From Nocardioides sp. (GTDB lineage: Bacteria > Actinomycetota > Actinomycetes > Propionibacteriales > Nocardioidaceae): DNA of 64,000 bases. The position numbers and the translations under genes were made by a program. The number at the start of each line of letters is the position of its first letter. The first letter of the stretch is position 1. Below the pieces are notes generated by a model. That model did no database searches. It was given only the letters and a program-made list of their open reading frames with translations, and was not told the origin of the DNA. Positions 8,215 to 18,295 of this stretch are shown in pieces. The stretch spans positions 1-64,000 of the forward strand of contig NZ_JASLGR010000018.1 of assembly GCF_030150155.1 (NCBI RefSeq). The letters are read 5' to 3'.

Positions 8215-10041
8215 TCAGACTGCCACGGTGAGCCCTCGCGACCTGATCAGAGCCGGCAGCTCGGCCACCGCGGCCACGAGGGCGTCGTACGGCTGCGGTC
8301 GGGCGTACCAGTAGCCCTGCGCGCGGTCGCAGCCCATCTCCCGGAGCAGCTCGAGCTGCTCGAACTCCTCGACGCCCTCGGCCACGGTGGTGAGCCCCAG
8401 GCTGCGGGCCAGGTCGATGGTGGCGCTGACGATGGTCCGGTCCGACGCCGTCCCGGGCAGCCGCCCGACGAAGCTGCGGTCGACCTTCAGCTGGGAGAAC
8501 GTGCCGCGGTTGAGCAGCTGCAGCGAGGAGAAGCCGGTGCCGAAGTCGTCCATCGCCAACGAGATCCCCGCCCGACGGATCGCCTCGACATTGGCGGCCA
8601 GCACCGGGGTCGGCGTCATCGCGACGCTCTCGACCACCTCCAGCTCGATCCGGTCCACCGGCAGGCCGTGGGTCGCCATCGCCGAGGTGACCACGTCGAC
8701 GAAGTCGCGCTCGCCGAAGAGCGGCGCACAGATGTTGATCGCGACCGGCACGTCCAGCACGCCCTCGGCGATCAGCCGGGCGTTGTCGCGGCAGGCCCGA
8801 TCGATCACCCACCGGCCGATCGCCGGGGTCAGGCCCCACTGCAGGGCCAGGTCCATCCACTCCCCCGGCGCGACCAGGCCGCGGACCGGATCGCGCCAGC
8901 GCACCAGCGCCTCGATTCCGGTCGGCTCCAGGGTCATCACGTCGAACTGGAGTTGGTAGTGCAGCTCGAAGGCGCCGTCCTCGATGCCCTGCTGGAGGCG
9001 GCTCAGGGTCGCGTAGTTGCGCTCCGCGCGCTGCTTGAGCACCGGGTCGAAGAGCCGCACCGGCGAGCGGTGCCCGCGCTTGGCGTCGTACATCGCGATG
9101 TCGGCCAGGCTGATCAGCTCCTCGGCGCTGTCGGCGTCGCGCGGGTAGCGACTGATCCCCACGCACGCCCCGAGCCGGAGGTGACGGCTCTCCACCGGGA
9201 TCGGGACCGCCACCTCGTGCACGATCCGCTCGGCCACCTGGGATGCCGTGGCGAGCGCACCCTCCAGCGGTACGACGACCAGGAACTCGTCCCCGCCCAT
9301 CCGGGCGAGCATGCCCCCCTCGGGCACGAGCGAGGCGATCCGGCTGGCGGCCTCGCGCAGCACGATGTCGCCGACGCTGTGCCCGTGGTTGTCGTTGACC
9401 TGCTTGAAGTCGTCGAGGTCCACGAAGAGCAGCGCGATGCCCTCGGCCGCAGCATCGGGCGCGGCGATCAGGTCGTCGAGGAAGCGGATCCCTTCGGAGC
9501 GGTTGGCGCAGCCGGTGAGGGCGTCGATCCGGGCCATCGCCGAGATCCGGTCAGTGAACTCACGGCGCTCGGTGATGTCGTGGCAGATGCCCAGGAAGAG
9601 GCGCTGCCCCTCGGAGCGGAACTCGCTGATCGACAGGTGCATCGGGAAGGTCGTGCCGTCACTGCGGCGGCCCGTGACCTCGCGTCCGATGCCGAGGATC
9701 TTGCGCTCGCCCGTGGCGCGGTAGTGGGCGACGTATTGGTCGTGCCGGCTCGCATCAGGCTCGGGCATGAGCATCGCGATGCCCTCGCCGAGCAGCTGCT
9801 CCTCGACGTACCCGAAGTTCTCCAGTGCCGAGGTGTTCATCGCCTGGATGACGCCGCGCTCGTCGATCACGATCAGCGAGTCCACCGCCGCCTCGAAGAC
9901 GGCGATCAGCGCCGCAGCGTCCAGCCGCCCCAAGCGGCCGAGCGATTCCCGAGAGTCCTCCCTGGCATGCCCCGTGGCCGGGTGCCCCTCTCCCACAGGT
10001 CTCCTCTTTCTCTCCCCCGAGACCTTGTGCCCGACCTCCAC
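8215..10041 (-). CDS. PAS-GGDEF-EAL cyclic-di-GMP turnover protein
   Basis: A 608-residue soluble protein. The order is a PAS domain (about 45-160, with AVDSLIVIDERGVIQAMN), a GGDEF domain (about 175-340, with the intact motif RMGGDEFLVV) and an EAL domain (about 350-600). The EAL domain keeps IEALVRWRDP, NICAP, ELEVVESVAM, DDFGTGFSSL, KVDRSF and AEGVEEFEQ, so the metal-binding residues for phosphodiesterase activity look complete. Both synthesis and hydrolysis are plausible. There is no transmembrane segment, so the PAS domain probably senses a cytoplasmic cue. It lies tail to tail with a PilZ receptor gene. Confidence 0.93.
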   Translation of the reverse strand: MEVGHKVSGERKRRPVGEGHPATGHAREDSRESLGRLGRLDAAALIAVFEAAVDSLIVIDERGVIQAMNTSALENFGYVEEQLLGEGIAMLMPEPDASRHDQYVAHYRATGERKILGIGREVTGRRSDGTTFPMHLSISEFRSEGQRLFLGICHDITERREFTDRISAMARIDALTGCANRSEGIRFLDDLIAAPDAAAEGIALLFVDLDDFKQVNDNHGHSVGDIVLREAASRIASLVPEGGMLARMGGDEFLVVVPLEGALATASQVAERIVHEVAVPIPVESRHLRLGACVGISRYPRDADSAEELISLADIAMYDAKRGHRSPVRLFDPVLKQRAERNYATLSRLQQGIEDGAFELHYQLQFDVMTLEPTGIEALVRWRDPVRGLVAPGEWMDLALQWGLTPAIGRWVIDRACRDNARLIAEGVLDVPVAINICAPLFGERDFVDVVTSAMATHGLPVDRIELEVVESVAMTPTPVLAANVEAIRRAGISLAMDDFGTGFSSLQLLNRGTFSQLKVDRSFVGRLPGTASDRTIVSATIDLARSLGLTTVAEGVEEFEQLELLREMGCDRAQGYWYARPQPYDALVAAVAELPALIRSRGLTVAV

Positions 10042-10132
10042 TCCCCACGGCCGGACCGTTCAAGTAAAACAGCCCGGGACCAACGGCCCTCCACCTTGGG
10101 ACCACCCGCCCTAGCGCGAGGAGTGAGTCACG

Positions 10133-11008
10133 TCACACGGCGGTGATCTCACGCTCCAGCAGAGCGCGGAACTCGGGGGCGGGCTGGATCGCCGTCTCGG
10201 TCTCGGGATCGACGAAGACCATCACGAACTGGCCTCGCGCCACGACCGTGCCGTCGGTGTCGCAGATCTGGGCCTCGAGCACCATCGAGGTGGTGCCCCA
10301 CCGGGCGACCCAGGTCCAGGCGTCGTAGGGCTCGGAGCGGAGCACCATCGGACGCTTGTACTCCAGGTGCTGGGCGGCGACCACCATCGCCGGGAACGTC
10401 ACGGTCTCCTGATCCTCGGCGAGCTTGGCCAGCTCGCGTCCCATCACCGCGATCCGGGCCTCCTGGAAGTACTCCAGATAGATCACGTTGTTGGAGTGCC
10501 CGTAGGCGTCGATGTCGGAGAAGCGCACCTGGACCGGGTAGTGGGCGGCGTCGCTGGGCGCCGGCGCACCGAAGCGGACCCGGGCGACCGGGGTCGGCTC
10601 CAGGTAGAGGCCGAGCTGCTCACGCTCGGTCTCGTTGAGCCGACGCGGACGCTGGTCGACGAAGGAGAAGAGCGTGTGCGTGCTCTGCGCGGTCGCGTAG
10701 ACGGTGCGGCCGTCGTCGCTCTCACGGTAGATCTCGTAGGCCAGCGTGAACGTCGCCGCCTTGACGTCGGCGGTCCACACGTCGATCAGCACCGGCTTGC
10801 CGTCGTAGTGCAGCGGCGCGCTGTACTCGACGTGCTGGGAGACCACGAGCATCGCCTCGGTGAGTGTGTCGGTGGGTGCTCCCGCTCCCTGGGCACGGAG
10901 CAGGTCGATGCGCGCTTCCTGGAGGTAGTCTGCAAAAACGACGTTGTTCACGTGGCCGAGGGCATCCATGTCGCCCCAGCGGACATCGCAGGTGTAGGTG
11001 TGGTGCAC
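10133..11008 (-). CDS. Tandem hotdog-fold acyl-CoA thioesterase
   Basis: A 291-residue protein made of two 4HBT-type hotdog domains. Each has the catalytic-loop pattern: WGDMDALGHVNNVVFADYL in the first and FSDIDAYGHSNNVIYLEYF in the second. The aspartates and the H/N pairs are present in both. It would hydrolyse medium- or long-chain acyl-CoA. The start codon is GTG at 11008. It is divergent from a thiolase gene, consistent with fatty-acid metabolism. Confidence 0.88.
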   Translation of the reverse strand: MHHTYTCDVRWGDMDALGHVNNVVFADYLQEARIDLLRAQGAGAPTDTLTEAMLVVSQHVEYSAPLHYDGKPVLIDVWTADVKAATFTLAYEIYRESDDGRTVYATAQSTHTLFSFVDQRPRRLNETEREQLGLYLEPTPVARVRFGAPAPSDAAHYPVQVRFSDIDAYGHSNNVIYLEYFQEARIAVMGRELAKLAEDQETVTFPAMVVAAQHLEYKRPMVLRSEPYDAWTWVARWGTTSMVLEAQICDTDGTVVARGQFVMVFVDPETETAIQPAPEFRALLEREITAV

Positions 11009-11087
11009 AACTGAATCCTGCCACTAGGCTCGCCGAACCTACTCACGAGTAACAGGCGCGTGAGATCGCGCCGATAGAAGGAGTGTC

Positions 11088-12302
11088 ATGCCCGAGGCCG
11101 TGATCGTCTCTGCCGCCCGATCCCCGATCGGTCGCGCGAACAAGGGGTCCCTGAAGGACTTCCGCGCCGATGACCTCTCTGCGCTGATCGTGCAGGCGGC
11201 GTTGGACAAGATCCCCGGGCTCGACCCGAACACCATCGACGACCTCCTGCTGGGCTGCGGCCTGCCCGGTGGCGAGATGGGCAACAACATGGGACGCAAC
11301 GTCTCGGTCCTGCTGGGCTACGACGCGGTGCCCGGCACCACCATCACGCGCTACTGCTCCTCGTCGGTGCAGACCTCGCGGATGGCGTTCCACGCGATCA
11401 AGGCCGGCGAGGGCGACGTGTACATCTCGGCCGGTGTCGAGACCGTCTCCCGCTTCCAGTTCGGCACCTCCGACCACATCCCCGGCACGAAGAACCAGCT
11501 CTTCAAGCCCGCCCAGGAGCGCACCGAGGCCACCGCTGCCAGCAACGCGCCGTGGCACGACCCGCGCGTCGACGGCCTGCTCCCGGACGTCTACATCGCG
11601 ATGGGCCAGACCGCCGAGAACGTCGCCAACCTCAAGGGCGTCTCGCGCGCGGAGCAGGACGAGTTCGCCGTACGGTCGCAGAACCTGGCCGAGAAGGCGA
11701 TCGCCGACGGCTTCTGGGCCCGCGAGATCACCCCGGTCACCACCCCCGACGGCACCGTCGTCTCCGCCGACGACGGCCCCCGCGCCGGCGTCACCCTCGA
11801 GGGCATCGCCGGTCTCAAGCCGGTCTTCCGCGAGGACGGCACCATCACTGCCGGCAACTGCTGCGCACTCAACGACGGCGCCGCCGCCGTGATCGTGATG
11901 AGCGACACCAAGGCCGCCGAGCTCGGCCTGACCCCGCTGGCCCGGATCGTCTCCACCGGCGTCTCCGGCCTCTCCCCCGAGATCATGGGCCTGGGTCCGG
12001 TCGAGGCCTCGAAGAAGGCGCTCGCCAGCGCGGGCATGACCATCGGCGACATCGACCTGGTCGAGATCAACGAGGCCTTCGCCGCGCAGGTGATCCCCTC
12101 GGCGCGCGACCTCGGCGTCGACTTCGACAAGCTCAACGTCAACGGTGGCGCGATCGCCGTGGGGCACCCGTTCGGCATGACCGGTGCCCGGCTGCAGAAC
12201 ACCATGCTCAACAGCCTGGACTGGCACGACAAGTCCACCGGCCTGATCACGATGTGCGTCGGTGGCGGCATGGGCATGGCGATGATCGTCGAGCGGATCT
12301 GA
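11088..12302 (+). CDS. Acetyl-CoA acetyltransferase (thiolase)
   Basis: A 404-residue thiolase that acts in fatty-acid beta-oxidation or acetoacetyl-CoA formation. The nucleophilic cysteine lies in TRYCSSSVQTSRMA. The histidine lies in NGGAIAVGHPFGMTGAR and the second cysteine in LITMCVGGGMGMAMI. The NEAF motif (EINEAFAAQV) is intact. A good ribosome site (GAAGGAG) precedes the ATG. The length is normal. Confidence 0.95.
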   Translation: MPEAVIVSAARSPIGRANKGSLKDFRADDLSALIVQAALDKIPGLDPNTIDDLLLGCGLPGGEMGNNMGRNVSVLLGYDAVPGTTITRYCSSSVQTSRMAFHAIKAGEGDVYISAGVETVSRFQFGTSDHIPGTKNQLFKPAQERTEATAASNAPWHDPRVDGLLPDVYIAMGQTAENVANLKGVSRAEQDEFAVRSQNLAEKAIADGFWAREITPVTTPDGTVVSADDGPRAGVTLEGIAGLKPVFREDGTITAGNCCALNDGAAAVIVMSDTKAAELGLTPLARIVSTGVSGLSPEIMGLGPVEASKKALASAGMTIGDIDLVEINEAFAAQVIPSARDLGVDFDKLNVNGGAIAVGHPFGMTGARLQNTMLNSLDWHDKSTGLITMCVGGGMGMAMIVERI

Positions 12303-12327
12303 CACCCGCATCTGTGAACAATCTGGT

Positions 12328-12370
12328 CGCGGATCTGTGGAGAAGCCCTAGTTATCCACAGATCCGCGAA
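12328..12370. terminator. Inverted repeat containing a perfect DnaA box, downstream of the thiolase gene
   Basis: A 14-base perfect inverted repeat (tcgcggatctgtgg and its complement) with a 15-base loop lies 26 bases after the thiolase stop. It most simply acts as a transcription terminator. The right side includes TTATCCACA (12353-12361), which matches the DnaA-box consensus exactly; one extra copy by itself is not an origin. Confidence 0.5.
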
Positions 12371-12432
12371 CGGGGCTAGCGGAGGGTCCGAGCACCGACC
12401 TACTGTCCTCTCGCAACGGACAGGAGGGGCCC

Positions 12433-13002
12433 ATGCAACGCCCGCATCACCCCAGTCACTCGATCGTCGAGGTCTACCGCGAGCTGCGGGACTTTCGCGC
12501 GGACGTCGACCAGCAGCTCACGGTCTTCCGGGCCGAGGTGGCGCAGGAGTTCGCCACCTTCCGGGCCGAGGTCGCTCAGGAGTTCGCGAACGTCCGGGCC
12601 GAGTTCGCCCAAGAGTTCGCGAGCGTCCGGGCCGAATTCGCCCAGGAACTCACCGCCTTCCGCACGGAAGTCGCCCAAGAGTTCGCGAACGTGCGAGCCG
12701 AGGTCGCCCAGGAACTCGCCGACTTCCGCGCTGAGGTCGCCCAAGAGTTCGCAAGCGTCCGGGCCGAGTTCGCCCAAGTGCTCACCGCCTTCCGCACGGA
12801 AGTCGCGCAAGAGTTCGCGACCTTCCGTGCTGAGACCGATGCCCGCTTCGCGGCGGTAGAGCAACAGTTCGTCGACCTGCGTGCCGAGATGGACACCCGT
12901 TTCGGCGCCGTCGACCTGCGCCTCATCCGGGTCGACGACACCCTCACCACCCACACCTCGATGCTGGCCGAGCTCCTGCGCCGGCTCCCCGAGGCCTCCT
13001 GA
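12433..13002 (+). CDS. Hendecad-repeat coiled-coil protein
   Basis: A 189-residue soluble protein of unknown function. After a 20-residue leader, eleven successive 11-residue units run from residue 21 to 141, with consensus FRAEVAQEFAN (variants VRAEFAQEFAS and FRTEVAQEFAT). The residues after that are less regular and contain RFGAVDLRLIRVDDTL. An 11-residue period predicts a long right-handed or straight coiled coil, or an amphipathic helix as in apolipoprotein-like PF01442 repeats. There is no signal peptide or membrane helix. The ATG follows AGGAGG. It is monocistronic between two hairpins. Confidence 0.8.
   Translation: MQRPHHPSHSIVEVYRELRDFRADVDQQLTVFRAEVAQEFATFRAEVAQEFANVRAEFAQEFASVRAEFAQELTAFRTEVAQEFANVRAEVAQELADFRAEVAQEFASVRAEFAQVLTAFRTEVAQEFATFRAETDARFAAVEQQFVDLRAEMDTRFGAVDLRLIRVDDTLTTHTSMLAELLRRLPEAS
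12493..12855 (+). repeat. Eleven tandem 33-base coding repeats
   Basis: The DNA behind the hendecad protein repeats with a 33-base unit. Units 4-6 and 8-10 are nearly identical (both carry ctcaccgccttccgcacgga), showing a more recent 132-base duplication nested in the array. Confidence 0.85.
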
Positions 13003-13030
13003 GCATCTTGCGGAACCTCTCGCTGAACGA

Positions 13031-13061
13031 CGAATGCCCCGGCCGATGGCCGGGGCATTCG
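13031..13061. terminator. Hairpin terminator between the repeat protein gene and ettA
   Basis: A perfect inverted repeat with 14-base arms (cgaatgccccggcc) and a 3-base loop lies between two convergent genes, 28 bases after one stop and 12 bases after the other. Confidence 0.8.
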
Positions 13062-13073
13062 TGGTGAGACTGG

Positions 13074-14756
<1,683 letters not shown>

Positions 14757-14811
14757 GGGACGCAAGCCTAGTGGCGTCCCAAGGCCGAGCCCATTCCCCG
14801 CGGTGCTGAGA

Positions 14812-15747
14812 TCAGGACAGACCGTTGGCCTGGAGCCAGTCGGCCGCCACCTTGGCCGCAGTGGGCTTGTCCGAGGCGGCGAACGCACTGTTGAGCTTCA
14901 GCAGCTGCTCGGTGGTCAGCTTGGCCGAGACGGCGTTGAGAACATCGGCGACCTGGGACGTGTTGGCGTCCTTGCGGATCAGCGGCACGATGTTCTGCGC
15001 CGCGATCAGGTGCTCGGGGTCGGCCAGGGTGACGAGCTTGTTCTCAACGATCGACGGCGTCGTGGAGTAGATGTCGGCGACGTCGACCTTGCCCGAGGTC
15101 AGCGCCTTGAGCGTGGCAGTCCCGCCCCCGTCGTTGATCGGAGTGAAGGAGATGTTCTTGATCCCGTACACCTTCTCCAGCCCGGGGATCCCGTACGAGC
15201 GGGTCTTGAACTCCGGGTTCGCCGCCAGCTTGAGGCCGCTGACCTTGGCCAGGTCACCGATCGAGCTGACGCCGTTCTTCTGGGCGAAGTCGGCGGTCAC
15301 GTTCAGGGAGTCCTTGTCCTCCCCCGGCGCCGGCGCCAGCACCTGAAGCTCGGACGGCAGCGCCGCCTCGAGAGCGGTGTTGACGTCATCGGTCGAGGTG
15401 GCGGTGGCCTTCGGGTCGAAGTAGGTCAGCAGGTTGCCGGTGTACTCCGGGAACAGCTGGATGGTGTTGTCCTTGATCGCCCCGATGTAGGCCTCGCGCT
15501 GGCCGATGTCGAGCTTGGTGGAGGCATCGACGCCCTTGGCCTTGAGCGCCCCGGCGTAGATCTCCGCGAGGATCTCGCTCTCACCGAAGGCGGCCGAGCC
15601 GACCACGATCTTCGAGGAGCCGCCCGAGGAGCCGGACGTGCCCGAGGAGCCCGTGTCCCCGGCCTTGGTCGGGTCGCTGCCGCACGCCGCCAGGGAGAGC
15701 CCCAGCGCGACGACAGCGAGACTGGCGCTGATCCGAGTGAACTTCAT
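14812..15747 (-). CDS. Osmoprotectant-type ABC transporter substrate-binding lipoprotein
   Basis: A 311-residue lipoprotein with the signal LAVVALGLSLAACGS (lipobox LAAC). The mature part has the OpuAC/ProX-like fold: SKIVVGSAAFGESEILAEIY at the start, IQLFPEYTGNL, and a C-terminal AAKVAADWLQANGL. Family members bind glycine betaine, choline or similar quaternary amines. It is the last gene of the cysteine dioxygenase-rhodanese-ABC operon, 31 bases after a permease gene. The substrate here is not proven, and the operon context raises a sulfur-containing ligand as an alternative. Confidence 0.88.
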   Translation of the reverse strand: MKFTRISASLAVVALGLSLAACGSDPTKAGDTGSSGTSGSSGGSSKIVVGSAAFGESEILAEIYAGALKAKGVDASTKLDIGQREAYIGAIKDNTIQLFPEYTGNLLTYFDPKATATSTDDVNTALEAALPSELQVLAPAPGEDKDSLNVTADFAQKNGVSSIGDLAKVSGLKLAANPEFKTRSYGIPGLEKVYGIKNISFTPINDGGGTATLKALTSGKVDVADIYSTTPSIVENKLVTLADPEHLIAAQNIVPLIRKDANTSQVADVLNAVSAKLTTEQLLKLNSAFAASDKPTAAKVAADWLQANGLS

Positions 15748-15778
15748 GGTTCCTGCCTTTTCTCCGGGTGGGTGATTC

Positions 15779-16429
15779 TCACGTACGAGGAGCCAGGCGC
15801 TGGACGCCGGCGAAGAGTGCATCGAAGGCGAGCGCGAGCACGATCAGGACCATCGATCCACCGACCATCTGCGCATAGTCGCGAACCGCGAGCCCGTCGA
15901 TCAGGTAGCGGCCGAGGCCACCCAACCCAGGGTAGGCCGCGACCGTCGCGGTGGCGATGATCTGGAGCACCGCGGATCTGAAGCCCCCGATGATCAGGCG
16001 CGAGGCCAGCGGGATCTCGACCTTCGTCAGGATCTGCCACTCGGTCATGCCGAGGGCCCGGGCGGCGTCGACGGTGTTGCGGTCGACCGCCTCCAGGCCG
16101 GCATAGGCACCGGCCAGCAGCGGCGGGATGGCCAGTACGACGAGCGCCGTGATGGGCGGGGTCAGGCCGAAGCCGCGCCACAGCACCACGAAGGTGACCA
16201 GACCGAGGGTGGGCAGCGCCCGCAGCGCCCCGGAGACCACCACCGCCACCCCCCGCAGACGACCGGTGTGGCCGATCCAGAGCCCGAGCGGTACGGCGAT
16301 CACCGCAGCGATCAGCAAGGTGAGCCCGGTATAGCCCAGATGTTGCAGGACCCGATGCGGGATGCCGTCCTCGCCATGCCACTGGGTCGAGGTGGTGAGC
16401 CAGGTCCAGCCTTCGTCGAACACATTCAT
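15779..16429 (-). CDS. Osmoprotectant-type ABC transporter permease (second)
   Basis: A 216-residue BPD_transp_1 membrane protein with about five or six helices. The EAA loop is LEAVDRNTVDAARALGMTEW, ahead of KVEIPLASRLIIGG. The ATG at 16429 overlaps the preceding permease stop (ATGA). The pair of permeases forms the membrane channel of the importer. Confidence 0.9.
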   Translation of the reverse strand: MNVFDEGWTWLTTSTQWHGEDGIPHRVLQHLGYTGLTLLIAAVIAVPLGLWIGHTGRLRGVAVVVSGALRALPTLGLVTFVVLWRGFGLTPPITALVVLAIPPLLAGAYAGLEAVDRNTVDAARALGMTEWQILTKVEIPLASRLIIGGFRSAVLQIIATATVAAYPGLGGLGRYLIDGLAVRDYAQMVGGSMVLIVLALAFDALFAGVQRLAPRT

Positions 16430-17064
16430 CCGCGCACCCACGCCCACGGCAGCAGCACCCGGCCGAGCAGCACCCAGAGTCCGTCGAGGATCAGGGCCAG
16501 CGCGATCACGAGCACGATCCCGGTGACGATCTCGGTCGGGAAGTCACGCTGGAACCCCTCGGTGAAGAGCGACCCGAGATTGCTGACCCCGATCAGGGAG
16601 CCGACCGTGACCAGGCTGACGGTGCCGACCGAGACCACCCTCACGCCGGCCAGGACGACCGGACCCGCCAGCGGCAGCTCCACGGCGAAGAAGCGCTGGA
16701 CCCGGGAGTAGCCGGTCGCCGAGGCGGCGTCGAGCACCACCTCCGAGACCTGGCTGAAGGCGTCGGCGACCACCCGGACGAGCAGCGCGACGGCGTACAG
16801 GGTCATCACGATGGCGACGTTGAGCGGATCCAGGAAGCTGGTGCCCAGCAGTCCGGGCAGGATCGCGAAGAGCGCGAGCGAGGGCAGCGTGTAGAGCAGG
16901 CCCGCCACACTCAGCAGGACGCTGCCGCCGACCTTCCAGCGGTGTGCGAGCCAGCCGATCGGGATCGCGATCAGCAGGCCGACCAGGACCGGGACGATGC
17001 TCAGCCACAGATGCTGGACGCTGAGGTCCCACAACCGCCCGAGGTTGGCGTTCACCCAGGTCAT
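16426..17064 (-). CDS. Osmoprotectant-type ABC transporter permease (first)
   Basis: A 212-residue multi-helix protein with the BPD transport fold. It contains LLYTLPSLALFAILPGLLG and the EAA-like loop QVSEVVLDAASATGYSR before FFAVELPLAGPVVLAG, typical of OpuCB/ProW. The start overlaps the ATPase gene stop by 4 bases and its own stop overlaps the next permease start. Confidence 0.9.
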   Translation of the reverse strand: MTWVNANLGRLWDLSVQHLWLSIVPVLVGLLIAIPIGWLAHRWKVGGSVLLSVAGLLYTLPSLALFAILPGLLGTSFLDPLNVAIVMTLYAVALLVRVVADAFSQVSEVVLDAASATGYSRVQRFFAVELPLAGPVVLAGVRVVSVGTVSLVTVGSLIGVSNLGSLFTEGFQRDFPTEIVTGIVLVIALALILDGLWVLLGRVLLPWAWVRG

Positions 17065-17870
17065 GTCAGTCGGCCCGCGACCCGACCGTCGCCGTCCACG
17101 ACGACCTGCTGGCCGTCGACCACCTCGATCCGCAGCGAGCGTTTGGCCTTGTCCAGGCCGACGAAGCTGCTGACGAAGTCACTGGCGGGGTGGGCCAGGA
17201 TCTCCGCAGGCGTGCCCACCTGGGCGATCTCGCCACCGACCCCGAGGATGACGATACGGTCACCGAGCAAGAAGGCCTCCTCGATGTCGTGGGTGACGAA
17301 GACGATGGTCTTGCCGAGCTCGCTCTGCAGGTGGCGGAGCTGCTGTTGGAGGCCGTCGCGCACGATCGGGTCGACGGCGCCGAACGGCTCGTCCATCAGC
17401 AGGATGTTCGGGTCGCCGACCAGTGCCCGCGCCACGCCGACCCGCTGCTGCTGGCCGCCGGAGAGCTGGGCGGGGTACTTGCGGTCGTGCTCGTCGACGA
17501 GGCCGACCTGCTTGAGCGCCTCCCGGGCACGGCTGCGGGCCTCGGCCTTGTCGACCCCGGCCAGGCGCAGTGGGGTGGCGACGTTGTCGATCACCCGACG
17601 GTGCGGCAGCAGGCCGGCGTGCTGCATCACGTAGCCGATCCGACGGCGCACCTCCACCGCCGGCTGGGTGGCGACGTCGACGTCGTCGATCAGCACGGAC
17701 CCGGAGGTCGGCTCGACCATCCGGTTGATCATCCGCAGCAGGGTGGTCTTGCCACACCCCGAGGAGCCGACGAAGACGGTGGTGCTGCGCGAGGGCAGGG
17801 TGAGCGAGAAGTCGCGCACCGCCTCGGTGCCGTCGGGCCAGGTCTTGGCGACGTGCCGGAACTCGATCAT
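17061..17870 (-). CDS. Osmoprotectant-type ABC transporter ATPase
   Basis: A 269-residue ATPase. Walker A is GSSGCGKTT, the Q-loop is in YVMQHAGLLPH, the signature is LSGGQQQR, Walker B is ILLMDEPFGAVD, and the H-loop is in FVTHDIEEA. This is the ProV/OpuCA type but without a full C-terminal CBS pair; only about 45 residues follow the ATPase core. The ATG at 17870 overlaps the rhodanese stop. Confidence 0.93.
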   Translation of the reverse strand: MIEFRHVAKTWPDGTEAVRDFSLTLPSRSTTVFVGSSGCGKTTLLRMINRMVEPTSGSVLIDDVDVATQPAVEVRRRIGYVMQHAGLLPHRRVIDNVATPLRLAGVDKAEARSRAREALKQVGLVDEHDRKYPAQLSGGQQQRVGVARALVGDPNILLMDEPFGAVDPIVRDGLQQQLRHLQSELGKTIVFVTHDIEEAFLLGDRIVILGVGGEIAQVGTPAEILAHPASDFVSSFVGLDKAKRSLRIEVVDGQQVVVDGDGRVAGRLT

Positions 17871-18295
17871 GCGGACTCCACCGTCGCGGTGGGGACGACC
17901 TGCTCGATCGGGGTCGGACCGGGGCGTACGGCGAATCCGGCACTGCGCCAGGCCTCGATGCCGCCCTCGAGGTCGGCGGCGTGCAGGCCCAGGTCGAGCA
18001 GGGAGCGGGCCGCCAGCGACGAGGTGTACCCCTCGGTGCAGTACAGGATCCAGCGCTGCCCCTCGACGGCGACCGGCAGGCTCGCCCCCGATCCGGGGTG
18101 GAGCCGCCACTCGAGGTGGTTGCGCTCGACAATCAGGGCGCCGGGGATCTCACCGTCGGACTCGCGTTGCCACGCCGGCCGGATGTCGACCAGGAGCGCT
18201 CCATCGGCCACCGCTGCCGCCGCCTCGGCGGGTCGCAGGCGCGTCAGACCCTCGCGTGCGGTCGCCAGGAGTTCATCGACGCTGGCGTAGATCAC
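17867..18295 (-). CDS. Rhodanese-domain protein
   Basis: A 142-residue single rhodanese domain that should transfer sulfane sulfur. The active-site loop is YCTEGYTSS, with the persulfide-forming cysteine. LLVDIRPAWQRESDGEIPGA carries the usual early D/R motif. The GTG at 18295 overlaps the cysteine dioxygenase stop (GTGA). Together with cysteine dioxygenase this points to cysteine sulfur handling. Confidence 0.88.
   Translation of the reverse strand: MIYASVDELLATAREGLTRLRPAEAAAAVADGALLVDIRPAWQRESDGEIPGALIVERNHLEWRLHPGSGASLPVAVEGQRWILYCTEGYTSSLAARSLLDLGLHAADLEGGIEAWRSAGFAVRPGPTPIEQVVPTATVESA

Noticed and set aside
12493..12855. CRISPR-like array
   Set aside because: The 33-base units are contiguous, without unique spacers, and keep one reading frame with coding-type variation. 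It is a protein repeat.
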